DNA from: Cryptomeria japonica
Taxonomy: Eukaryota > Streptophyta > Pinopsida > Cupressales > Cupressaceae
Reading direction: 5' to 3'
Assembly (NCBI RefSeq): GCF_030272615.1
Contig: NC_081411.1
Location: 153,625,971-153,689,970 of the forward strand
Length of the DNA stretch: 64,000 bases
This document shows, piece after piece, positions 22,292 through 35,531 of this stretch. The position numbers and the translations under genes were made by a program. The notes under the pieces are model-generated. The model made no database searches. It saw nothing but the letters and a program-made list of their open reading frames with translations, and was not told the origin of the DNA. How positions within the stretch are numbered: the stretch's first letter is position 1; the number at the start of each line of letters is the position of its first letter.

Positions 22292-23921
22292 TTTATTTTT
22301 ATTTTTCAATTTGATACATGAACTTTGTTTATAGGATGGATTTTGAATGGTGCCATGATGTACTCTTTTTTAATGATTAAAGTGTTGGTATGATACAAGT
22401 GCTCTTAAGAGAAAACATTTTCAATTTGAATATATGATCTTATTTTGAGGAGATGTATATCATGATGTCATGGAGAGTTCTTGATTCTTGAGATTGGAAA
22501 TTTGGTGGTGATTTGAGTTAATTTGTTTGATGTGTGATATGACCATTCTACTTGTGATATTCTACTTATTACAATTTTACATTGGATTTCATTTCGTATG
22601 ATATGATTAATTGTACACATATCTCAAATTTGGGTGAGGCTAGGAGATCACTTATTTTTGGATACCATATGTTGAGATGGTTACTCTTTGATGAGGCTTC
22701 AACAAGAAGACCGATGAGCCTACACTTGGGTTTGGCATGAGTTCAACATAAATTATTGAAGAGATTATCATTAGAGTGATTCATGATGAATTTTTATGCT
22801 AGAAGATCATTCTTATTCCCTACTCCTAGTCCTCTTCATGTTAAATCATTTGAAAGGTATTGACCACTTTGTTTTTAGATGCATTTTATTTTGTGCTTTA
22901 TTTTCTCATGAGAATGAGTCTTGAGCTATGATGTTAAATTTGTAAGGCTTGTTTGAGGATTATTTGGAATGAGGTTTTTTTCTTTGTCTTCTCTTAGGAA
23001 TGATTTTCGAGCTTATCTGAGGAGAGTAGAGGATTTTTTGGTCTTATTCTCATGGTTTGGGAATACATTTTTAAGTTTTATATTATTTTGGTTTTAGAGG
23101 CTTGTATCTTGGTAATGGTTATATGTGGATAATGTATTTCCATTTGGGATTCTATGAAGGAGATCATACTTATCACAAGTTGAGCATTTAGAGGTGTGTG
23201 TAGTAGGATATGCTACATGTTTTGATTTGCAAGTTCTCTCTTGAGTCTTATTATTATCCTTGGATGTTTGTATTCACATGACATTGGAATTGAATTTTAT
23301 ATGGAGCTATGATGATCGGTATGTGTTAATTTGTTCTTCTTGTTTTCTTTACTGAAAACATAGTCTCCTTGATCTTTTTCTTTTGTTGAGTGAATAACTT
23401 GGGAGAGATATGGAGACTAGTGGTGAGAGTTATATTATAGTAGTTCTTTGCACGTTTTGCATATCTATGTGGATGTTCCTTGGTAATACATGATATTTAT
23501 TACACCTTCTATGTGATGTTATTGGTGGATCTTTATATTCCTTCATCATTTTTTATATTTTACATTACCTAACTAGTGGGATTTCCTAGATGCATGTATA
23601 TTCTTCATAAACAAGTTATATACATGAAGCAACTTGTGATTGCATTATACAGGTTGGATATGTTGATAACATGAGTTTCACTTGTTATGATGTGTATACC
23701 TTGGTTGTGAGTAATAGTTGCTTGGATGTGTTAGAAACTAGTTACATGAATTTTATTCTAGTTGCGATAATTGCTTCTTGACAAGTACTGATGCATATTT
23801 GTTACCACTAGATTTGGTGTTTGTGCTTGGATATTAGTTTGAGGCAAGAATTATGATTCTATGTGATAGTTAGTGTGACATAGATCTTTAGATGGGATAT
23901 TACCTTTTGTGCATTTGTATG
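22292..23921. other. Unidentified DNA between N1 and G
   Basis: T-rich, short frames only, no terminal repeats or protein similarity that I can recognise. It is the DNA into which N1 and G inserted and continues at 58648 after G. Confidence 0.45.
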
Positions 23922-24240
23922 TGTAGCGTCATAAAATTGCAACCTTGCAATTTTCAACCACATTTGTGTCTTCACATTGGTGAAACAAATCCCTAACCCC
24001 AATTGGAGACTCGAGACATGCTCACACTACTTGAAGTTTGCATTTCCTCACACCCCAGACTCTCCTTTGTTGTTTCTTGTCCTAAATTAGGGCAAGATAG
24101 GGGCGTGGTGCCCCTATCCTTTCCCTATTTTGGGCTCCCTCTGCATTTATCCTTCATTGGGTTTTGCATTTGGAAAGAGGAAAAGGTTTCCCTATGTCAG
24201 CCTATGATGAAAAATCAGCCAATTAACCCTAATTGACGAG

Positions 24241-24249
24241 TATATAAGA
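24241..24249 (+). promoter_or_regulatory. TATA box in G 5' LTR
   Basis: TATATAAGA preceded by CCAATTAACCCTAATTG; the same string is at 57745-57753 in the other LTR. Confidence 0.65.
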
Positions 24250-24328
24250 TGCATTTTCTCTCCCATTTGCATAAATTAAGAAGTTCATATGAGCTCACTA
24301 AGTGGAAATTGTGATCCTAAGCGAAATT

Positions 24329-24372
24329 AAGCATTCAAGCATTCAAGCATTCCTTTCAAGCATTGAGCATTC
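24329..24372 (+). repeat. AAGCATTC microrepeat in G 5' LTR
   Basis: Three to four adjacent units of about 8 bp just downstream of the promoter. The 3' LTR has more units (57832-57898), so the tract length changed after insertion. Confidence 0.7.
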
Positions 24373-25123
24373 TCAAGTCTCCTTTCAAGGCTAGGTGTTG
24401 CATTCAAGTCAAGGATTCAACCATTGAAGAGGAGATCTCTTGTGACATACAATTCTACATATCCTTTCAAACAACTCTATCAACATTTCAATTACATCCT
24501 CCCTTGAGGTGAATTCCATTTCAGTCATTTACTTTCATTACTTGCAAGTACTTTTCATCATTTGGTTAATTTCATAACCAGGGTTTGATCTGAAGGAAAA
24601 CCCCCAATCCCAACAATATTTCCTTTCTTTTATGTGTGTAGGTTGTAGGTGCACAAGTATATTTGTAGATTCAGACTCCATTCTCAGAGGCAAAAAAAAC
24701 CTTTTCGGCACGTGGATTTTTTGAAGGATCGTGTGCACTTTCAACACAATCCTGACAAATTTCACCCAAATTCACAGGGGAGCTTTGTATCGACATTTTA
24801 CTTCTAATTCCAGGTGCACGGCTTTATCTCGCACTTCTATCTCAACTTATAATCATTTCTTTATCGCTTTTTTAGTCTTAAATCGCATAATTCAACCTAT
24901 TGCATTCTAAAAGAGGGGTTACTTTCACTTTCAAACCTAATTGTCAATTCACTTAGCATTCGATCTCTTGAGAGTGGATCTAGTGAATTTCCCCCCTCTT
25001 TTAAATGTAATGTGTGTGTGAGAGGTTGAAGAGAATGTTTTGCGAAACTTTCACTCCTTTCCTTTAGGAGAGAAAAGCTTTCCTCTTGACTTCTCCATCA
25101 TCCTTTCTCACCACATTACATTT

Positions 25124-25137
25124 TGGTGAACCCGATG
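25124..25137 (+). other. G primer binding site
   Basis: TGGTGAACCCGATG three bases after the LTR end. The position is right for a PBS; I do not know which tRNA it matches. Confidence 0.55.
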
Positions 25138-25199
25138 TCTTACATACTTGACATTTCAAATCATGACATGTTTTTCATTTAAAAGTTTAATTTTATTGC

Positions 25200-26100
25200 A
25201 AATTTACAAAACTTAGTGGTTAATTCAATCAAAACCCTAGTTTTCAAAAATTGGAATTGAACTTGTGTCTTGTAAAAATTGCTATCTATTGTTTTAGACC
25301 TAAAAATTGCATTGATCATCAAATTCAATTTCCTCATTGTCTAGTTTAAATTGCAAATCAAATTTACAAAATTAAGTGGTTAATTATCCAAACCCTAATT
25401 TTTAAAAATCAATTTGAACTTGTGCAAAACTTGAATTTACATTTAATTTTCAGTTTTGTCTTCTTGCCTAAAATTCAAATTTTCAATTTCCCTCCCTTTT
25501 TCAAAATTCAAAAATTTTAAAATTCAGTTGTTAGGTCCTAAAACCCTAATTTTTAAAATTAATTCAATTTTGTGCAAATTTCAATCAATTTCAATTTTCT
25601 AAACATTCTTCAAGGTAGCCCTATCCATTAGGTTTGACCTTTTTCAAATTTGCAATTCAACTTCTTATCTTTTTCAAAACCCTGTTAGGGTCCTATTTTC
25701 ACATTCAAACCTCAATTTTGCCTATCGAAACTTCGTAAAATCAACCAATTTTGGGGGGTTAGCTCTAAAATCATTGTAACTTTCATCCCTGAAATTTTTT
25801 GAAAAAGTTGGGAGGACCGTGTGCAATTTCAACACAGTCCCTAGCTTTTTTCCCAAAATTTTGGGAGACTGTTATGATTGTATTTAATTGCTTAAATCCA
25901 GAAAATTGGCTTATTTTCTCGAATTTTGCTCTCTCTAAAATAAAAAATACTTCCCAATTTCAATATCACAACTTTCAAGGAAAAAATTGAAATTAAGTGG
26001 TTGATTCTAATCTGCCCTGAGTTTAGAAATTCAAATTTTAACAAATTTAATTTTGAAATTAAGTGGTATCCCATTGGCCCTAATTTTAAATTTTAAATTT
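25200..26100 (+). repeat. Degenerate leader repeats of G
   Basis: The untranslated leader (25121 to about 26260) contains at least five diverged copies of AATTAAGTGGTTAATTC followed by CCCTAATTTT (near 25209, 25369, 25522, 25989 and 26055). No coding frame is present. Confidence 0.55.
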
Positions 26101-26259
26101 CCTTTTTCTTTGAAAATTGTGTCATTTCTCCTTTCAACAAAGTTTAAATTGTGTAATCATAATTTCCTTGAATTTTGCATTATTCAATTTTGCAAACTTT
26201 GTTCCTAAAATTCAAAATTCAAATTCCAAATTCAAAATTTCCCTCTAGTGCATAATTTT

Positions 26260-27962
26260 TACCACCATTAGTCTTGCATATACTATCCCTGTTAGACGAA
26301 GCATTAGAATTAAGGCTTCCCAAGGTTTAATTCCTGAGGAGATGGAGCCTAATTTGGGTGATTTTTTCAACGAGGATAATGCTAATTCTTCCCATCCTAA
26401 TAACATTCCTATTTACCCAATTGATGATTCCAATGATGAAGAAGAAGCCTTGACTACAGTTTCCATAGATCAACTTTCAAAATTGGATAATCAATTTGAT
26501 AAGTTTCAATAATAAATGTCCCAAGAATACCTTAATAGTGAAGCTCTTCCATTAATTGAAGGCCTAAAGCGCATGATTCAAAGTGATAAGAATGGAATTG
26601 ATATATTGTGTGGCATCGCTCATATTGTTGACTCTAATGTCATGCCTATAAAGAGTTGTGCTGAGAACTTAGGTTATTCACAACCTTCTACACAAATCAA
26701 TCATTCTATTCCTTTGACCACTCTGATGGCTAGTATTCCTACTTTGACTTCAAACATCATGGCTACATCAACTCAACATGTCATACCTACAGTCATTAGT
26801 CATGGGGGCAATCCCTCTTCTTAAATAAGCCCTTAATCCTTACCCATGCCTTCAATAAGTATTCCCCTTGTCTCTCACCTAATCAATGTGATGCAAGGGG
26901 GAAATTCATCCAATTATTCTATTCCTCCTTTTAGTGTCCCATTTCCTACTCAATTATCTCCTATGCCTACTTACCATAGTTTTCCTCCACCTTATTCTCA
27001 ATCAATGCCTTCTTTCAGAAACATCACACCACCTTCTCAATCAAACATTTCTAACATGAATTCTTCAACCGAAGCAACCATTAATAATCTTTCTCAAACT
27101 GTGTCATCATTACAGCAACAAATCGCTTCTATGAGTCAACCCAAGTTTCGTGTGCCCACATTTGATGTTGTGATCCCACTTTCTCTTGATATTGTTAGAG
27201 TCGTCCCTCCTAAACGTGTTGAAGTCCCTCAATTGGAACTCTATAATGGAAAAGGTGATCCTTTAACACATGTCAAGACATTCCAAACTTTGTGTGCTGA
27301 CTTTGCTCATGATCAAAGATTGCTTGCTAAATTGTTTACTAGAACATTAAGAGATAAGGCTTTACAATTGTATTTCTCTTTGACTTCTTATTCTATTACT
27401 TCTTTTTAAAAATTAGCAAATGCTTTTATTCAACAATTTCAAAACAACATAGGTCCTAAGATCACTTTGACTGATTTAATGCATTGTAAACAAGGTGTTA
27501 AAGAAAAAGTGATTGATTTCATTTGTAGATATAAGAATGTGTTCTCAAATTTCTTTTCAAGTGCTTGATAATGATATTCAAAGAATTTTCATTTCTAATT
27601 TACAAACAAATATTAGAGAAAAACTTCTCCTTTCTGAGTTTACTTCCTTTCTGCGGTTGTGCATAACACTTCACAATTATCAACTGACTGTGAGTCAATT
27701 GGAGCAATCCACTCCTATGGCTCTAAGTGATAAGGGTGATAGTGCTCAACAACCATTTGTGAAGTTCAAACCAAGTAAAGGATTCATCAAATTCAATGAC
27801 AACAACAACAACAACAATGTGAATGCTACAATAGGTGTGCCTCCAATTTCTAAATTTTTCAAAAGAGAAAGACAATTTAATCCTTTGAGTAAATCTTTAC
27901 ATAGCATTATGTCTGTTATTACAAAGAATTGTTATCAAACTTCCTCCAATAAAACTAGTTGA
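26260..27962 (+). pseudogene. Gag of element G
   Basis: The reading frame begins about 26260 (PVRRSIRIKASQG), runs through a Ser/Pro-rich region with three in-frame stops (two adjacent near 26511), and enters the capsid-like retrotransposon gag domain (VEVPQLELYNGKGDPLTHVKTF, about 27210-27540). The frame shifts near 27550 and continues at 27513-27962 in another phase (IFISNLQTNIREKLL). An Asn tract lies near 27800. This is the gypsy gag that would package the RNA. Confidence 0.75.
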
Positions 27963-28730
27963 CCCTTCTAAGGCAACCTCACCTTACTTTGATAATAATT
28001 ATTTTTGTCAATTTCATCATCAATCTGGTCATGACACTGAGAAGTGTTTTGCATTAAAAAGTAAGATTCAAGATCCGATTGATAATAATACTATATTTTT
28101 GGCAGGTGTGAATGATAAGGGAAGCAAATCAGTAGCCCCTCCTAATAAAAATCTTAAGATTTTTACTGATCCTTTACCTTCTCATACCTCTAACGTGATT
28201 GAGACTGAACATACCTCTTTCTCTCCTTCTGATGTGACTACTACAGTTCAAAATTTGGTGAATATGGTAGAGAAACAAAGAAAACCTAAGGAATTATGTA
28301 TCACATTTGACCCTACTGAGACTATTAGAGCACTTGATGGGCCTTTATACATAGTTGCAAAGATTTAAGAAATGTCTTGTCGTGGTGTACTTATAGATCC
28401 CTCTTGCATGGTTAATGTAATCACTGAGGAGTATCTTTTCACTTTACGTTTGCATAAACCATCTATGATGACACTAATGTGGTTGTTAAGTTATTTGATG
28501 GATTCTCTCATCCTACCATTGGTTCTATCACACTTCCTATTGAGGTTCACACTAAATCTATGGATGTCAACTTTGTTATCATTCCTTCCTCTGAGCAATT
28601 TCGTGTGAAGTTGAGCTATCCTTGGCTATCTTCCATGAAGGATATTGCTTTTCCAATCCATAAATGTTTGAAATTTCCCAATAATGGAGAAATCATAACT
28701 ATTAACCATAGCTTATTTTGACCAGCTGAA
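27963..28730 (+). pseudogene. Zinc knuckle and degenerate protease of element G
   Basis: A CxxH-type knuckle (CQFHHQSGHDTEKC, about 28009) is followed by an aspartic-protease-like domain. The active-site segment reads VLIDPSCMVN where Asp-Ser/Thr-Gly is expected, so it lacks the usual Gly and is probably inactive. Downstream IIPSSEQFRVKLSYPWL is the typical later protease region. The frame changes near 27900 and near 28465. Confidence 0.65.
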
Positions 28731-29747
28731 AGAAGCCCAAGTGTTCCTATTGATTTCTTTTGGCCTAAACAATTTCAATCTCTTCCGTCGAGAAGCGATT
28801 CTCTCTTTCAATCTTATCAAAAGTGGAAGAAAGATATTGTACTATCCTTAAGCCAACCTAGAAATCCAAAACCTGATATTCCCATCCTTCTTGAAGATGA
28901 GGTTCTTCCCTTGACTGATAGAACTAATCTTCCTCCTAAGAAATATTCCCAACCTATTCCTATAAATGAAACTATGCCTTCTCCTTAGAAGAACAATAAC
29001 ATTCCTCCTAAGGTTAGACTTGTACCTCCTCCTCATGATGGACTTGGTCTCCTTCCTACACCAAACATTCCTCCTTTCTATGGTGCAGTCCTGCCTCCTT
29101 TCTCTTATAGAGAGAAGAGACATGCCTCTCCACTTTTTCAACCTAAGAGACCTCAACCTAAAACTCCAACTAGCAAAGATGAGAATATTTTTCCTTCTTT
29201 TATAAATATTCCTCCTTCTTCTCAGCCTTCTGCTAAGACTCGACAAAATTGTTGTGTGAGATATTACCGAGGAAAACATCGTGCTAGAGCTCGTAAAGTT
29301 GTTCGTCAAACTATTCAAGCTCCCAAAACTCCAACAGTTGACATGATCCCCTTTTCTCCTAGACAAGATGTTCAACCTACATCTCCAAATCATAAGTTGC
29401 AAAAAAAATGTGATGGTTTTAATCCCATTCATGTGCACGCTCCTCTTTCTATAAATCTTGATGAAGAAATATGTGAAAATATTATTCATGATGGCAATAA
29501 AACTCCTCATGCTTCTGATAGCGACTATTAATATGTTGATGTGGACAAATATTTATCTATAGAGTTTTCAAAAGCCTTAATCCTGGCTCCTAGAAATGAA
29601 CAAAGTGACTTAGCCCATGAGCATAGTCCTTGTTTAGATCTTGTGATAGCTCCATCTATTGTGCTCAATGTCTCTCCTGTGGCATGTTTCCTAGCTTCCC
29701 AAAATAGTGATCAGCAAGATCAAGAGGTGGATGTCGTGCTAGACTAG
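28731..29747 (+). pseudogene. Proline-rich C-terminal tail after protease (element G)
   Basis: Continues the protease frame from 28479 to the TAG at 29745-29747, with stops near 28720, 28987 and 29529. It is rich in Pro, Lys and Arg (for example the RARARKVV basic patch) and shows no RT, RNase H or integrase motif although this is where pol should be. It may be a gag-protease extension of a non-autonomous gypsy group; function unknown. Confidence 0.55.
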
Positions 29748-29974
29748 CTACATTAGCACTATAGATCCTCTACCTCTCTCTCTTTTCTCGCTCTTTTGTG
29801 CCCATTCCTCTATGTGTATCCTTGATCTTCTATGTTCCCTAGTAATGTCTACTTGAGGACAATGCAAAGCATTGAGATCTCTTTTGGTCTCTTTCATGTT
29901 GACTCAAAAGACACCTTCTATTCCCTTTCTTCCAAGGTAGTTTCCTTTCATTGGGTAATGACGACTATTCTATG

Positions 29975-30009
29975 CATATATATATATATATATATATATG
30001 ATATATATG
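29975..30009 (+). repeat. (AT)n microsatellite
   Basis: Alternating AT run with one GATATATAT interruption at its right end. Confidence 0.95.
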
Positions 30010-30150
30010 AGTTATCATACAACATACCGACCTCAAGGAAAGTGAAACTACCTCATGATTTATGTTTGTGTGTATTATCCTTGGGTTTATTCCTCAATTG
30101 GGGGCTAAATCCTTGTGATAACGTGCTCTCTCTCTTTCTCTCTCTTGGGT

Positions 30151-30155
30151 GTATT
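30151..30155 (+). repeat. Target site duplication of Y (left)
   Basis: GTATT; the right copy at 57049-57053 is GTATC. Confidence 0.65.
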
Positions 30156-32207
30156 TGTTGAAAAGTGTTTTGACACACCCACCAACAGTCAGGTAGTTTA
30201 TGAAAACACTCACCACCTCTCCTAAAAAGTAACGGGTTTGGAAGAACTCACTACCCCAAGGTCTCTATAGTTGGGTCTCGATGGTGATGGATAACTCAAT
30301 GGCTGATATGGTTATACCTGTAAAGGGGCCTACTGGTTAGAACTAAATCTCACTGGCTTACAAATAGTTGTACTTACTTTTTTTTTTGTATTTTATGATT
30401 TAAGACTCTCTGGGGAAATAAAATGCGAAGCGTAAGGGAAACAAGAAAGTAACAATAAGGACCAATATAATGACAACTTAATGAATTATCCAATTAATTC
30501 CCTGCAATCCAAGTAATTATCAAATATTATCCAAGTTAGCATTCAACAACGAACCTCCAACAAACCTACAAAATCATCAATTTTACAAGCCTATGGAAAT
30601 AAAAATCATCATCAATATGGCCTATCGCAATAATTCTCATACACCAATATCATGCACAATATGATTCATAAAGTGATAAACAAAAAGATTAAACCACGTT
30701 GCTAACTCTAAATAATAGACGTTACTAGATTACACAGAACAATTTGGTAGAATATAAAGTAGATTAGGCAATCTGCGAGCTGCTTTTCATATTAATCTCC
30801 ATGAATGTATAACAGAAATAAGTCAAACTTCTTAACAATTTGAAAAATACTCTAAAATATCTAATTGGACCTCAAATCATCAATTCGTGGACCCCTACAA
30901 ATGAATTCAACTTCTCAATTTATAGAAGTTCTTTCACCCTATTATTTAGGAAATAACTCGACCCTAAATTAAGAACTAAGAAAAAGGAGTCGCAGTTAAC
31001 TTGCAAGTTTTTGCTTGGACACTCCACCTAACAACTACAAAACTAACACTGCATGAGCATTACGAAGACCATGCTAGGTGAGCCATGTTTTCGTAATCAT
31101 GCAAAATTTCTTTCAAAATTGGGACTTGAGTGAGAGGAGCAGTTAAGAAAAAAAAGCTTTGCTATCTTTAGCAATTCTGACAATATCCTTTATTTCTTGG
31201 TAAAAGCCTTATAATTTTCAATTATACATGCAACTGCTTGGGCTGGTGGATTGGCCACATGCTTAATTCTAAATTTGTATTTCTTCAAAGCCTCATCGGC
31301 ATGTGTTCCCTATTCCTCTAACTCCTTCACGGTGTCCACCACCTCTTGACACTGAGTAATCAAATGTGTGTATCTATCCATTAGGGTGGCATCAAACTAG
31401 GCAGTGGGTCCAAAGTTTTGTGCTTCATATGCATCCCATTGATTCAAAACTTGTTGCTGGTCCATTATTCCAGTATCAGCTATTCTGATGCCAAAAGGCC
31501 CCAATACATTTGTTACAAAATTTTCATACGACAAAATCTCTCTGAGGAGAGGATCCCGAATATCAGCAATCTCCTTGGCATACTCCTAATACATCTCTAC
31601 TTTCAACTCCAGGATGTACACATAGGATTGTAGATTCTCACAACTATCCCCTCCTAAGAGGTCCTCTTGTATTATAAGCTCTTCTCCTAAGCGAAGTATC
31701 CTTTTCAAAATTTGGAGTTGCTTATTAAAGGTGTTCTCTTTCCGCTCCCATTGTGTGGAACAGGTTGCCAAAGCTCCTCCTGCCTGTACCGACTTGCGGT
31801 ATATTTCCATCCTATTCTGTAAAAATAATCTAATCTTAGCTGTATTTGTTTGAGCCCATGATTTGGCGGCTACAGCTACTCGTCTCACCTCTAATAGTGC
31901 CTTTACATCTCCTTTTGGCAAGGATGAGGTTGAAGGCAGGTCATCCGTCTTACAGGAGTCCAAAGGCTTGCACATTTCTACTAGGAGATGTTTATATTGT
32001 CCAAGTTGCGCTTTAAGTTCTACATTTGAACTATGCTCTTTTTCTACGTGCCCTCTGACAACACTCGTGGCTAGCTCCAAGGTATCCAACTCTCCCCACT
32101 TGGTTTGCTTACCTAAGTTTACCTGTGATACTTGGTACTTGGGAGAAGCTTGTCCTTCAGCCTGTGATGGAACTGCCACATCTGCAATCACTTCACCGGA
32201 ACTAGTT

Positions 32208-32212
32208 TTTGA
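32208..32212 (+). repeat. Target site duplication of C1 (left)
   Basis: TTTGA; repeated at 39798-39802. The uninterrupted site in the other Y LTR reads CTAGTTTTTGACAGGTGG at about 53213, which confirms the insertion point. Confidence 0.95.
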
Positions 32213-33788
32213 TGATAACTCAATGATGAACCACTACTACCAAACTGGTACTGAGAGGGGGGGGTGAATCAGTACAAACACAAATACAGTCCGAAACCAG
32301 TTTGACAGCAAATACTCCAAAAGACTGACAAACAGGGATACCAGTAAAATAGAGTGCAACCGATAACATCCAATATAGCTCAATCAATCATGGTCACTCA
32401 ATAAGCTTTCCTCTTAGCTCAATACTATAGTATCATTATATTCTCATGCATAAACAAGTAAACTTAACCATCAGATCTTCACAACAGTGATTTCTATATG
32501 TTTTATAGACATGCATAAAACATAGAACCTTCATGTGCTTAATAGATAAAACAAAGCATCACAAGACAAAAGCATTTCACATGGCACACATATTTTTTCA
32601 TGTGGAAACCCAACTGGGAAAAACCACGGTGGGGATGAATACCCATAAGCTGCTTTTTGAACTCTTTGGAAGTCCACTCTATTAGGAGCCTTGTCCGGTT
32701 AAGGACATTACAATTGGTTTAGGTAGGAACCGATCCTGTTAGGGATCACCCGGTTAAGGGATACCCGGTAGGGTCACCTTGTTAGAGGATTTCAAGAACT
32801 CAATAGCTGAAAGGATCTCCTAAGCTTCTCAAGCTTCTCAGAACTCATTAGCCTCGAGTTACTCGGTTAAGGGATTTGAAACAAGTTGGTTAAGACCACT
32901 CGATTTAAGGGATTTTGAATCAAGCCAGTTAAGGCTACCCTATTAGGGGATTTTACAACTGTTGAAGTGGTTAGAGATCAACACACATTACAATGATCTA
33001 TTAACAGCACTTAATGCTAATGCAAATCCGTTTGGGCTCCTCTTTTCCTTCTACACATTCACTTTGCAAGTATCTTTTCTCTCCTTTGGTCTGGAAAGAA
33101 TCACATATCGCTTTCCTTCGATACACACTCACAACTTCTGCCAACAACCTCAGAAAGAAACACAACATCGACCTTATAGGAAACATACAGGTCAGTAACA
33201 AAAACCCTAAACCCTAAACCTGTTAGGTTAAGCAATTCAAACGGTTCGATCTTGACTGTTGAATCATACTGCATTAAATGCAACAATCTTGAATCGATCT
33301 CAAGACATTCTCCATCATCCATTGTCCACCGTTTTCATGGCGGCTGATAACCCATCACGCGTTATCACCGTTTGACAGACTTCACACATTTCTAAGGTAG
33401 ATAGGAATAGTCATCTTCATGCAAGATCCTTCACGCCCACAGAGCTTACGTGGCAACGCGATCTGTCCTTCATCATACTGCTAACTCATCACACAAAGAT
33501 CACTGATTGAGTCACACAGACTTGAGGTACTCCAACCGGAAACCCCGAAGTGGAAGCTACCTACCAACCGGTAGTCATACAGTGCTTCCATGTGTCAGTT
33601 CCCATAACTACATACCAGTTCACCTTGAACAAATGTGCCACTTCACTTTGGCATATACCAGTTCACACATATGCCAATACCTCTTTCTTCACTTATCACA
33701 TGTGCCGATTCACACTATGTCTCATATTGACATCAATGACAACATACAATATCATTATGTCTTCATGTCAGTTCGCATAATGCCAACA
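32213..33788 (-). repeat. C1 3' LTR
   Basis: In + coordinates TGATAACTC ... GCCAACA; in sense TGTTGGCATTATG ... GAGTTATCA. It carries the CACCGTGGTTTTTCCC/GGGTTTCCACA box (32612-32656), the CACCCCCCCTCTCAGTACC box near the sense end, and a telomere-like motif at 33202-33220. Confidence 0.92.
33202..33220 (+). repeat. Telomere-like motif in C1 3' LTR
   Basis: AAACCCTAAACCCTAAACC, two and a half plant telomere units; also in the other C1 LTR at 39190-39208. Confidence 0.8.
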
Positions 33789-33800
33789 ATCTCCCCCTTT
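33789..33800 (-). other. C1 polypurine tract
   Basis: AAAGGGGGAGAT on the minus strand, directly before the 3' LTR. Confidence 0.9.
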
Positions 33801-34036
33801 GGCATTGATGGCAATATACAAAAGATATCTTCTCCTTGTTTGCTGCAGATATCATTTCACTTCACTCCTTCTCCCCCTTTGACAATAATGCCAAAGTGGA
33901 GGTGCAATCATCACTATTTCATAATGCTACTCCCCCTGAGGAGTAGCATCCATAAACACACCAATCAACCAAAGATTTGTCTTTTCAGTACCTAACTGAT
34001 GTGGAACAATCACTTTTAGTTCACCTCCTGAAGGGG

Positions 34037-35531
34037 CAATACCCCTAATTCACCTCTCAAATGCACAAATGTTGTCTTTGGGAGAGTCTTGGTAAATATG
34101 TCTGCTAACTACTCCTTACTGGACACATGCTCCAATGTAATCTCTTTATTCTGAACCTTTTCCCTCAAGAAATGATACTTAAGCTCAAAATGCTTGGTTG
34201 TAGAATGTAAAACCAGATTCTTTGATATATTGATAGCACTTGTGTTATCATATAATATACTTACCGGTTCAGATATAGGGATCTTGAAGCCTTCTAGTAC
34301 ATGCTTCATCCAGATTGTCTGAGTACAGTTCATGAAAGTTGTAACATACTCCGCTTCCGCTGTAGACTGAGAGATGCAACTCTATTTTTTACTCATCCAT
34401 GAGACCAGTCTACCACCGAGAAAGAATGCACCACTGGTTGTGCTCTTCTGATCATCCACATTATCGGCCCAATCAGCATCTGTGAATACTTTCAGATTGA
34501 AATTATTGTTGTATGGGTACCACAATCCATAGTCAACTATTCCCTTCAGATACCTAAGAATCTGCTTGACTGCACTTAAGTGAGATTCTCTTGGACTCTT
34601 TTGGAACCTTGCAGTGATGCCAACTGCATGTGCAATATCCGGTCTGCTATGCACTACATAATGCAACTTACCAATCATTGATCGATATTCATTCTCATCA
34701 ACTAGTGCAGAATCATCCTCCTTTGTCAATTTGCAACCGGTCACCATCGGTGTACCAACCGGTTTGCTGTCTTCCATGCCAAAAGTCTTCAACACTTCTT
34801 TGGCATATTTAGACTGAGTGATGAAGATTCCATCTTTCATCTGTTGGATCTGCAGTCCAATGAAGAACTTAATCTCCCCTATGAGTGACATCTCAAACTC
34901 TTTCTTCATCTCATCAGCAAACTCATGACTCATCTTGTCATCTCCACCAAAGATAATGTCATCAACAAAAACTTCACAGATCAGAATTTGATCTTCTTCA
35001 GACTTCAAGTAGATATTGCTATCTTCACTTGTTCTCTCAAATCCAATCTTCACAAGATGGGAATGTAGGCACTCATACCATGCCCTAGGTGCTTGCTTCA
35101 GACCATATAATGCTTTATGTAGCCTACATACCATGTCACTATCTTTAGATAGGGTAAACCCATCTTGTTGCTCAATATATACCTCCTCTTCAAGTATGCC
35201 ATTTAGGAATGCAGATTTTACATCCATTTGATATACCTTGAATCTCTTAAAAGCTACATATGTAAGAAGCATACGAACTCCTTCCAATCTGGCTATAGGA
35301 GCAAAGGTTTCCCCATAGTCTTCACCTTCTTCTTGAGCATATCCTTTGCATACCAGTCTGGCTTTACTCCTAATCACTGTGCCATCCTCACTCAAGTTAT
35401 TTCTGAACACCCATTTGGTGCCAATGACATTTTTATGCTCTGGTCTGGGTACCAAGGACCATGTACCATTTTTCTCTATCTAGTCAAGTTCTTCTTCCAT
35501 TGCCTTGATCCAGTCTTCATCTTTATGAGCC
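34037..35531 (-). pseudogene. C1 reverse transcriptase and RNase H
   Basis: The long open part (34382-35455) is copia [56 protein letters not shown], the catalytic FVDDIIFGG, then [19 protein letters not shown] and [10 protein letters not shown]. RNase H follows in the same frame: FTDADWADN (Asp), STAEAEYV (Glu), LYDNTSAI (Asp), then LADIFTKTLPK. Breaks are TAG before the RT Met (about 35475), a stop after WMSKK (about 34380) and later stops. Catalytic residues are all present. Confidence 0.92.

Larger units (their letters stand above)
23922..25120 (+). repeat. G 5' LTR
   Basis: Starts TGTAGCGTCATAAAATTGC and ends CACCACATTACA. It contains a TATATAAGA promoter box and a cluster of AAGCATTC units. 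It matches 57404-58647. Confidence 0.85.
29748..30155 (+). other. G 3' non-coding region up to the Y insertion
   Basis: Contains an (AT)n microsatellite at about 29975-30009 and a CT-rich tract at 30125-30145. The last five bases, GTATT, are the left target duplication of Y. Confidence 0.6.

Noticed and set aside
22292-23921. Possible host gene in the N1-G gap
   Set aside because: Only short frames, no splice-consistent exon series and no protein motif could be seen.
28848-29510. Minus-strand frame of 220 codons rich in Arg
   Set aside because: It is the reverse of the G proline-rich tail, whose plus-strand frame is continuous with protease.
33202-33220. Interstitial telomere
   Set aside because: Only two and a half units, at a fixed LTR position in both copies.
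33507-33995. 162-codon plus-strand frame, repeated at 39495-39812
   Set aside because: It lies in the C1 LTR, antisense to the element, and is present twice only because the LTR is.
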